A DNA stretch of 64,000 nucleotides from Streptomyces caeruleatus (lineage in GTDB: Bacteria > Actinomycetota > Actinomycetes > Streptomycetales > Streptomycetaceae), in NCBI RefSeq assembly GCF_001514235.1, contig NZ_KQ948930.1:280522-344521 (forward strand), read 5' to 3'. Position 1 is the stretch's first letter. Every line of letters starts with the position of its first letter. Below the pieces are notes generated by a model. The model searched no databases and was not told the origin of the DNA. It was given only the letters and a program-made list of their open reading frames with translations. Below, piece by piece: positions 58,106 through 64,000 of this stretch. A program made the position numbers and the translations under genes.

Positions 58106-59449
58106 ATGTCCAGCGGCCATGAACGCCCCCAGTTCACCCAGGCACTGACCTCGATAGAGATCTGTGCGGGTGCAGGCGGCCAAGCCGTTGGGCTGCACCA
58201 GGCGGGATTCAACCACAGCGCCTTGGTGGAATGGGACCCTCACGCTGTGAACACGCTGCGCGCAAATGTCGGAGACTGGCCCGGATGGAATCCTGAAAAG
58301 GCACTGCAGATTGACCCCATGGACGTCCGCGACTTCCTGGACTCCGACCTCAGGAAGAATCTAGATCCAGGACGAGGAGATCTTGATCTCCTGGCCGGTG
58401 GAGTACCCTGCCCTCCCTTTTCCCTGGCTGGGAAACGACTGGGGGAAGATGATGACCGCGACCTGTTCCCGGCAGCTTTGAAGATCATTGAAGAACTGCA
58501 GCCAAAAGCCGTAATGATCGAAAACGTGCGCGGCATCCTTGAACCTCCAGAGTTTTTCATCGAATATCGGATCAAGATCCTGAATCGCCTGCGCGACGCG
58601 GGTTATGTGATTCCAGATATCGATCCCAATAAATCACCCAAGGCGCAGGATATCGCCATGCGTAAGGTGTGGCGACGGCTCGACGCCAAGGATTTCGGTG
58701 TACCGCAACTGCGTCCGCGAGCAATCCTCGTCGCTATTCACAAGGACGCGCTGGACGAGAGTCCGCATAATTTCGAATGGCCGGTGCGCCTTAGAGCCGA
58801 CGAAGCGACGGTTTTCACGCACCTCCGGGAGACCATGCGTGAGCGCTGCGAAGACTACTGGGAGCTGAATCAGTACGGCCAGCCTGCCAAACCAGACGAT
58901 CGCACCGGCAAAAACGTGTACGACGACTGGTACGACGCGGCTGAGAAAGCCGCCGCCGCAGGGCGGGGAATCGCCCCCACCCTGGTGGGCGGCTCCAAGA
59001 AGCATGGTGGAGCAGACCTCGGCCCGACCCGCGCCAAACGCGCCTGGGCAGCCATGAATGTGGACGCCATGGGAGTTGCGAACGACCGTAAGGAATGCAA
59101 CCCGGAGCGTGACATTTTCAGACCAACCGGCCCTATGCTGACGGTTGAGCAAGCGGCAATCATTCAGGGATTCCCGCGCGACTGGAAATTCCGAGGCGGG
59201 AAGACCGCGCGTTACCGCCAGGTCGGAAACGCCTTTCCGCCGCCGGTCGCCGAAGCCGTGGGTCGTGCCATTGCTGCGGTTCTGCGTCCCGAGCACCGGA
59301 CCGAACTGCTGGCGAAGTACGTCATGGAGTCAACCGGCAGCAATTCCCCGGAAATTTCCGGCCCTCAGGCAGAACAAATGGAGTTTTCCGTGTCAGCGCG
59401 CCTTGCGCGCCAGAACCGTGTCGACAATCTGGCTGGCGCAAGTTCCTGA
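58106..59449 (+). CDS. DNA 5-methylcytosine methyltransferase
   Basis: 447-aa C5 cytosine methyltransferase. Motif I ICAGAGGQAVGLHQAGF (from I19), motif IV GGVPCPPFSLAGKR with catalytic C102, motif VI MIENVRG (E139), motif VIII QLRPRAILVAI, and motifs IX/X PTGPMLTVEQAAIIQGFP and RYRQVGNAFPPPVAEAVG. It follows GAAGGAGAG. The variable region between VIII and IX (about 200-330) is the target recognition domain. Codons such as AAT, ATA, GAA and TTT are visibly more common than in its neighbours, suggesting transfer. Its 3' end overlaps the convergent Vsr gene by 57 bases. Confidence 0.95.
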   Translation: MSSGHERPQFTQALTSIEICAGAGGQAVGLHQAGFNHSALVEWDPHAVNTLRANVGDWPGWNPEKALQIDPMDVRDFLDSDLRKNLDPGRGDLDLLAGGVPCPPFSLAGKRLGEDDDRDLFPAALKIIEELQPKAVMIENVRGILEPPEFFIEYRIKILNRLRDAGYVIPDIDPNKSPKAQDIAMRKVWRRLDAKDFGVPQLRPRAILVAIHKDALDESPHNFEWPVRLRADEATVFTHLRETMRERCEDYWELNQYGQPAKPDDRTGKNVYDDWYDAAEKAAAAGRGIAPTLVGGSKKHGGADLGPTRAKRAWAAMNVDAMGVANDRKECNPERDIFRPTGPMLTVEQAAIIQGFPRDWKFRGGKTARYRQVGNAFPPPVAEAVGRAIAAVLRPEHRTELLAKYVMESTGSNSPEISGPQAEQMEFSVSARLARQNRVDNLAGASS

Positions 59450-59881
59450 CGGCTCGTGCTCCCAGAAGCGGAGCACGAGCCACCCCGCCTCGGTCAGCCG
59501 CTGGTCCGTATCACGGTCTCTCGTAACGTTGCGGAGGACCTTCTCCGACCAGTAACCAGAGTTCGTCTTCGGAGGTACGTAATGCTCAGGACAACCGTGC
59601 CAATAGCATCCGTCGACAAACACCGCAACCTTCGTCGGCCGGAATACCAGGTCAGCCGTCCGGCGAAGGTCTGGTAGCGGGCGGGCCGCGACACGATAGC
59701 GAAGTCCTTTGGCGTGCACCAGCCGACGGATCAACTGTTCGGGCTTCGTGTCACGGCTTCGAATCGCCTGCATGTTGCGCCGTCGCGCCGCGGATGAGGC
59801 CCACGACCCCTCCGGCGCAACCCACTCGGATTCGTTCGTCACACTTCCAGAGGGTAGTAGGCGCTCCGGTCCAGTCGGCAC
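59393..59881 (-). CDS. vsr: Vsr very-short-patch-repair endonuclease
   Basis: 162 aa. Vsr pattern: NMQAIRSRDTKPEQLIRRLVHAKG (helical start), TADLVFRPTKVAVFVDGCYWHGCPEHY (catalytic Asp and metal-binding His/Cys), and LVLRFWEHE. Vsr nicks T:G mismatches arising from deaminated 5-methylcytosine, so it pairs with the neighbouring methyltransferase. In some restriction systems Vsr-like proteins are the cutting subunit instead. Start GTG 59881 (or GTG 59842 after GGAAGT). It is the last gene of the minus operon, 14 bp after the SNF2 gene. Confidence 0.93.
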   Translation of the reverse strand: MPTGPERLLPSGSVTNESEWVAPEGSWASSAARRRNMQAIRSRDTKPEQLIRRLVHAKGLRYRVAARPLPDLRRTADLVFRPTKVAVFVDGCYWHGCPEHYVPPKTNSGYWSEKVLRNVTRDRDTDQRLTEAGWLVLRFWEHEPSGTCASQIVDTVLARKAR

Positions 59882-59895
59882 GAACCTGCGGTAAG

Positions 59896-61713
59896 TCAGC
59901 GGCTCCCCACATGGCTCAGCAGTGCTTCCACATCGCCCGGCGCCAGCCCTGCCCCGACGGAGGGTTCCTCTTCAAGATCCGCGAGCTGCTGAACCGTCGG
60001 GTCATCAAGGATCCGGCCCATGAAGTCGAGCTTCTTCTCAAGCCTGTGAGCCACCACCTCATCGATCGTCTTGCGGGCCGCCAGGACAGTGACCCTGGTC
60101 TCAGTGTCCGGTGCCAGGCCGAGGCGGTGAATGCGGTCAAGACTCTGCAGGAACCTGCCGGCCATGAAGTCCCGGTCGACGTAAACCGCGTCATGGCAGA
60201 CGTGGTGCAGGCTGATGCCCTCACCGAGGGTGGCCGGGTTGGAGATGAGCACCATGCAGCTTGGGTCTTCGCGAAAGCGCCTGAGTTGTTCATCACGGTC
60301 CGGCGTACCCCCGTAAACGACGGCTGGACTGTACTTCTCCAGCATCCGCTCCAGGGTCGTCAGGCTCCGGACAAAGGTCGTCCAGAGCAAGGTCTTCCGG
60401 CCGCGCGCGGCATTCTCCGCGATGATCGCGACGGCCTCCTTGTACTTGGGCGACAGCTCGTGGTCGGGCAGGGACTGCATGAGCGAGTACAGGGAGCTGT
60501 TCTTCGGGATCTCCAGAGGCGGGAGCTGGTACGCCAGAGGCTCATACTTGCTCCCGCCTTCCAGCAGGAGCGCGGGACTGACCGCGGCCATCAGCAAGCG
60601 GAGCGCCGTCTTACCCAGAGCACTGAGATCGTCTCGTGCTCCTTCAGCCTTCGCACCCTGCGTCAGCGACTCGTAGATCTCGTCGTGGAGTGGCGGCATA
60701 TCCACATAGCGCAGGCCCAACTGCACTGGGGGCAAGCCGAGTTCATGCTTGGTCGTCCGGGTGAACAGGGGCCTCAGGACTGTGCTCGCATGCGCGAGGT
60801 CGCCCCCGGCAACGGCCTGGACCACTGTGCGCTGGCCATGTCCCGGCCAGACAAAGCCCAGCAGGTTCTCCAAATCCTTGGCCCCGTTCGGTGCCGGTGT
60901 TCCCGTGAGGATGAGGCGACGCGCGGCCAGCGGTCCCAGCGCCATGCAGGCAGCTCCGTAGGTGCCCCGCGCACCGAGCTTCATCCGGTGTGCCTCGTCC
61001 AGGATGATCATCGCAGGCCCAGCCTTGAGCCACCCCGCCAGCAGGCCGAGCGAGCGGTCAAGGCGCTCGTAATTGACGATCAGAACTTCCGTCCACTGGT
61101 CCATCGAGCCGTCAAGCACATGCGTTCGCAGGGCGTACTGGAAGCACACGGCGGTTTCGTAACGCCACGACTCATAGGCCGACTTGGGGCAGACGACCAG
61201 CAGGCGGCTTACCCGCCCTTGTGTCTTCTGAGCCGCGTAGACGGCGAGAGCAACACGGGTCTTTCCCGCCCCAGGGACGCTGAAATTGGCGCCATGCTGA
61301 AGGGACAGGAGCTTGGCTATGTCACGGAGCTGGAACTCGCTGAGCTCGCCTCGCCATGTCTCTCCGAGAAGGCCGCGCACTGCGCCGGGGGCAATCTCCG
61401 TGGGCCCCGGAGACTCATCCAGCCGTTGCTTGACCGTGTTCGCGTCCTGCACCACGCCGGCCACCAGCGCGCCCAGCTCGGGCTCCCACTCGACGCCCTG
61501 CGGGTGTGGCCAGCTTCCGAGCGCCCCGAGGTCCCCCAGGAGTTCATCCAGCGCGATAGACGCGTTGAGAGGGCCCAGCTGGCCGCCCGTACGAAAACGG
61601 GCGGCCAGCTGAACGAGAGCCTGCTGGTATTCATCGGTGGTACGCAGTACTACACGGGTGCGCGTCTCGTCGAAACCGAGTCGCAGGGAGGTTCCCTCAG
61701 AGCTGAGCGTCAT
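59896..61713 (-). CDS. SNF2-family ATPase/helicase
   Basis: 605-aa DNA translocase. Walker A VPGAGKTRVALAVYAAQ, LLVVCPKSAYESW (motif Ia), IILDEAHRMK (motif II), LILTGTPAPNGAKDLENLLGF (motif III), and a RecA2 with LLWTTFVRSLTTLERML, YGGTPDRDEQLRRF, MVLISNPATLGEGISLH (motif V) and QSLDRIHRLG (motif VI). An N-terminal 120-aa domain precedes it. It overlaps the ParB-like stop as ATGA, so it is coupled to that gene. In defence systems SNF2 proteins translocate along non-self DNA. Confidence 0.94.
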   Translation of the reverse strand: MTLSSEGTSLRLGFDETRTRVVLRTTDEYQQALVQLAARFRTGGQLGPLNASIALDELLGDLGALGSWPHPQGVEWEPELGALVAGVVQDANTVKQRLDESPGPTEIAPGAVRGLLGETWRGELSEFQLRDIAKLLSLQHGANFSVPGAGKTRVALAVYAAQKTQGRVSRLLVVCPKSAYESWRYETAVCFQYALRTHVLDGSMDQWTEVLIVNYERLDRSLGLLAGWLKAGPAMIILDEAHRMKLGARGTYGAACMALGPLAARRLILTGTPAPNGAKDLENLLGFVWPGHGQRTVVQAVAGGDLAHASTVLRPLFTRTTKHELGLPPVQLGLRYVDMPPLHDEIYESLTQGAKAEGARDDLSALGKTALRLLMAAVSPALLLEGGSKYEPLAYQLPPLEIPKNSSLYSLMQSLPDHELSPKYKEAVAIIAENAARGRKTLLWTTFVRSLTTLERMLEKYSPAVVYGGTPDRDEQLRRFREDPSCMVLISNPATLGEGISLHHVCHDAVYVDRDFMAGRFLQSLDRIHRLGLAPDTETRVTVLAARKTIDEVVAHRLEKKLDFMGRILDDPTVQQLADLEEEPSVGAGLAPGDVEALLSHVGSR

Positions 61714-63140
61714 GCCGTGGGCTCCACCGTCGCGGCTTCGAGCAGCCAGGTGACCCCGTCACCGGGGTCGGGCAGGCCCCGGCCGGCCTGCTGTGCCAGC
61801 TTGCGCAGGCTGGAGCGGAGGTTGAGGACAGCGTCGTCGAACGCTTCCTCGTCCAGGCTGCGGGACGACCGCGCCTGCACGAGATCGGCCACACACTGGT
61901 CGATGCTGGCGCATGCCTCGGCAAGCCGGGCGGGAGCGAGTTGCTTGCGCTTACGCAGGCGCGTACTACGGCCGGCCGCCTCGATGGCCTTGTCGAAAGC
62001 ATCCTTCGCCTCAGCGATCGTTCCCTGCTTCTCGGCCTTCTCGCTGTCCGCGAGGCCAGGGGCGCCGGCACCCACCACAGCCTTGGCCCTCAGGAGCCGG
62101 TCGTTCAGCGCACGAGCCGCCGAGACAGCCGAAGAGGCAGCCGGCACCGTAAGCCCCAGGCCGGGAATGACTACCCCGGCAGCTTCAGGAACCGACGAAC
62201 CGGAAGCATCCGGGGCCGGAAGCATGTCGCCGAGCCCCTCCTTGAGGAAGTGCTCGTCGATGTGCCGCACATCCGTCTTGGAGAAGTCCAGGAGGATGGC
62301 GGCCAGCCGCCATTCCTTGAGCACTTCAGCCTGGTCACGGTCAACCGACTCCAGCTTCATGTAGAGCCGCTGCAGTTCCTTCAGTCGCTCCTGGGCGCCT
62401 TCCCAGTCGACCAGGCGCAGCTTGGAGCCCCCGCCGCTCGCACTGCGTTCGATCAGATCCCGGATCGTGGTCAGGATCCAGCGCTCCTGGTGGTACGTCT
62501 TCACCTGAATCCGAAACGCCTTGGCGATCTGATCCGGGGTCCGCCCGAGGGCAGCCTGCTCCTCCATCGCGAGCAGACGGTTGACATACGAGTAGTCGCG
62601 GCGGTGATCCTTGCGGAGCTGCAAGGACAGCTCGACGGCGTTGATGTCAGCCCACGTGAACGACTCGGGAAGCACCCCAACCCGCATCGACTGCACGCCA
62701 AGTTCCCGCAGGGCGCAAGCCCTCGTGTTCCCGTTGACCAGGATGCCGTGATGGGTGACCAGCCCAGGATCGTTCTGACCGAACTGCTTCAGGCTCTCCT
62801 TGAGGGTGTCGAAGTCGATGTCGCGGAGACTGGGGTCAGCCGGCGATGCCTGGAGGAGGAAACGAAGGTAGTCCTGGCTCTCCGCGCTCCACGGATCCTT
62901 GTCCAGCCCTTCGTCACGGACGGGGTCGTGACTGCGCTGGGCCCGGATCCGATGTGTGCCGGGGTTGAGGTACAGGCCGCTGAGCGGGAGATCGATGACC
63001 TCGATATGAGCCTGCTGTTCGTTCCAGTCGACCGTCACGGTCTCGCGGGTGCCGCCGGCGTCGCGCACCTCCCGTACCTTCGTCTTGATCCGTTCACTGA
63101 ACTCGTCCGCCCGCGGCGGCGGGGCAAACTCGCGCACCAT
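61710..63140 (-). CDS. ParB/Srx-like DNA-binding protein
   Basis: 476 aa. The N-terminal 45-150 region has the ParB-like fold with HIEVIDLPLSGLYLNPGTHR, an extended loop and ILVNGNTRACALRELG (G137-R140), the nucleotide or DNA-binding site of ParB and sulfiredoxin-like proteins. A helix-turn-helix-like segment follows (AMEEQAALGRTPDQIAKAFRI). The C-terminal third (about 320-470) is helical with SEKAEKQGTIAEAKDAFDKAIEAAGRS and basic LRKRKQLAPARL. ATG 63140 follows GGAG. It sits 16 bp after the HNH-like stop. Not a chromosome partition protein by context. Confidence 0.85.
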   Translation of the reverse strand: MVREFAPPPRADEFSERIKTKVREVRDAGGTRETVTVDWNEQQAHIEVIDLPLSGLYLNPGTHRIRAQRSHDPVRDEGLDKDPWSAESQDYLRFLLQASPADPSLRDIDFDTLKESLKQFGQNDPGLVTHHGILVNGNTRACALRELGVQSMRVGVLPESFTWADINAVELSLQLRKDHRRDYSYVNRLLAMEEQAALGRTPDQIAKAFRIQVKTYHQERWILTTIRDLIERSASGGGSKLRLVDWEGAQERLKELQRLYMKLESVDRDQAEVLKEWRLAAILLDFSKTDVRHIDEHFLKEGLGDMLPAPDASGSSVPEAAGVVIPGLGLTVPAASSAVSAARALNDRLLRAKAVVGAGAPGLADSEKAEKQGTIAEAKDAFDKAIEAAGRSTRLRKRKQLAPARLAEACASIDQCVADLVQARSSRSLDEEAFDDAVLNLRSSLRKLAQQAGRGLPDPGDGVTWLLEAATVEPTA

Positions 63141-63156
63141 CGTCGTCTCCGCTCCG

Positions 63157-63864
63157 TCAGTCGTTGTCGTGGTCAAGCTCGGTGTCATCGGCCAGCTCTG
63201 CGGCCACGGCCTTACGCGAGTCCTCAGGGAGGCTCCGGTAGAGGCCCCACGCCTTTTCCAGCTGTCCGAGCGTGCGCTGATCAGCCTCGGTCCAGGCGGC
63301 AAGCGCCTGCCTCTCCATCGGAGAGAGCGCGCGCACCTGGGCCAACACCTGGGCCAGCTCGACAGTCCGCTCGCCGGTCCCCAGGCCGCACCGCTTGCAC
63401 TCCGTCACGGTCTGGAAGTCCGTGGAGCCGTCCGGCAACACCACCTTGCGCCGGGCCACGTTGAGCACCGCCGGGGTGACGGTGTCCTCGTAGAGCTCGC
63501 CGGCGCCGATTCCGCACGCACGGCACATGTAGTTGTCGGCCGCGAGGATCTTGGCCCTCTGCGCCGCGGTAATGCTCGCCTTGTGCTTGGGTGCCTTGGC
63601 CTGCCCGGGCAGCCACACCTCCGTGCCTGCGGCGACGAAGCGCTGCTCCTGCTGGGTCAGCGTCGGATCTTCACGGCTCGTGTCGATCTGCCAGCCGTGA
63701 TCCCGGAGGTCCCGCAACCGCCGGTCGATCTGCGCGACGTCGGGAAAAGCCTCCCGCAGCTCTACCTTCTTGAACGTCCCGCCTACCCCCACTACCTGCA
63801 GAAGCCACAGGGCCGTACGCACCTTGCTTCCCAGGTTCTCGCTCTGCCAAGACGGCAGCGTCAT
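63157..63864 (-). CDS. HNH-like zinc-finger protein, His-less variant
   Basis: 235 aa. N-terminal winged-helix-like segment (RTALWLLQVVGVGGTFKKVELREAF, RRLRDLRDHGWQID), as found in HNH restriction enzymes. Then a beta-beta-metal-like core: AADNYMCRACGIGAGELYED with C114/C117 and QTVTECKRCGLGTGER with C156/C159. The position where HNH enzymes carry the catalytic His reads LNVARRKVV (R138, R139), so the nuclease may be inactive or use other residues. A C-terminal acidic tail ends DDTELDHDND. ATG 63864 follows GGAGGA. It is the first gene of the minus operon. Confidence 0.75.
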   Translation of the reverse strand: MTLPSWQSENLGSKVRTALWLLQVVGVGGTFKKVELREAFPDVAQIDRRLRDLRDHGWQIDTSREDPTLTQQEQRFVAAGTEVWLPGQAKAPKHKASITAAQRAKILAADNYMCRACGIGAGELYEDTVTPAVLNVARRKVVLPDGSTDFQTVTECKRCGLGTGERTVELAQVLAQVRALSPMERQALAAWTEADQRTLGQLEKAWGLYRSLPEDSRKAVAAELADDTELDHDND

Positions 63865-64000
63865 CTGCTGATCCTCCAGATCCGTGTGACGACGACAAAG
63901 GTGGACGTAAGCCGCCACCAAAAACAAGCCACACCCAAAGCGCACATAAAGCACCCCGTAGATGCAACAAGCCCCCCGCTGCGTGACCTGCGGTGACGCC
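63865..64000. promoter_or_regulatory. Upstream region of the defence operon (window edge)
   Basis: 136 bp, more AT-rich than average (CCACCAAAAACAAGCCACAC and GCACATAAAGCACC are visible). It should contain the minus-strand operon promoter. No complete gene is seen before the window ends, so further island genes may lie to the right. Confidence 0.4.

Noticed and set aside
61710..63140. ParB-like gene as a plasmid partition or replication locus
   Set aside because: No ParA, origin or parS-like repeats nearby; it is coupled to a SNF2 gene and sits in a restriction-type context.

Overview
The window is high-GC actinobacterial chromosome, almost certainly Streptomyces. Codons are strongly GC-biased at third positions, GTG and TTG starts with GGAGG-type ribosome binding sites are common, and there are Tat signals, class E/F sortases, ANTAR, NsdA-like and CslA/GlxA proteins. 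From memory (not searched), the centre resembles the S. coelicolor SCO2817-SCO2840 neighbourhood: cdgA, an ectoine-type ABC transporter, an AA10 LPMO, an SPFH protein, a peptidoglycan-binding protein, then cslA-glxA-cslZ. No phage or transposase genes are visible. Only the right end (about 58-64 kb) looks like an accessory island.

Layout. 0-4 kb: a trypco2-domain gene coupled to a secreted GH18 chitinase, preceded by a two-component system. 4-9.7 kb: secreted, spermidine-synthase-like, NsdA-like, phosphatase and PAP2 genes. 9.6-13.9 kb: a tightly coupled operon of an Fe-S RecB-type nuclease, an unknown protein, an SF1 helicase and a small ORF sharing the helicase's C-terminal tail. 14-17 kb: small genes, tRNA-Lys with tandem 3'-half tRNA copies, and a secreted M6-like metalloprotease. 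17.5-19.4 kb: cdgA (c-di-GMP turnover). 19.4-29.7 kb: a luciferase-like oxidoreductase and a catabolic cluster (two maleate-isomerase-like proteins, hydroxyacid dehydrogenase, amidase, DUF3830, EhuBCDA-type transporter, IclR regulator). 29.8-36.2 kb: tRNA-Lys copies 2 and 3, each with a 3'-half copy, flanking an acyl-CoA ligase, DUF3592 protein, AA10 LPMO, SPFH protein and cell-wall hydrolase. 36.2-42.4 kb: a GntR regulator and the cellulose-like glycan locus cslA-glxA-cslZ. 42.5-54.5 kb: ANTAR protein, class F sortase, LARTG surface protein, ROK/Gfo-Idh-MocA pair, F420-type oxidoreductase, FAH-family hydrolase, YidC-like insertase and class E sortase. 54.8-57.9 kb: GH30 galactanase and a SEC-C protein. 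58.1-63.9 kb: an island with a 5-methylcytosine methyltransferase convergent to a four-gene operon (HNH-like protein, ParB-like protein, SNF2 helicase, Vsr nuclease).

How the parts connect. Polysaccharide metabolism recurs: chitinase and LPMO both carry DasR-type (dre) motifs, and CslA/GlxA/CslZ make and process an apical glycan. A class E sortase, a class F sortase and a LARTG protein form a surface-anchoring set. The right-end cluster reads as a restriction-modification-like defence system of a composition I do not recognise as a named system. Two genome-structure features stand out: all three identical tRNA-Lys(CTT) genes are followed by 36-nt copies of their own 3' half, and there are many minisatellites (12 to 34 bp units) at gene ends and N-termini.
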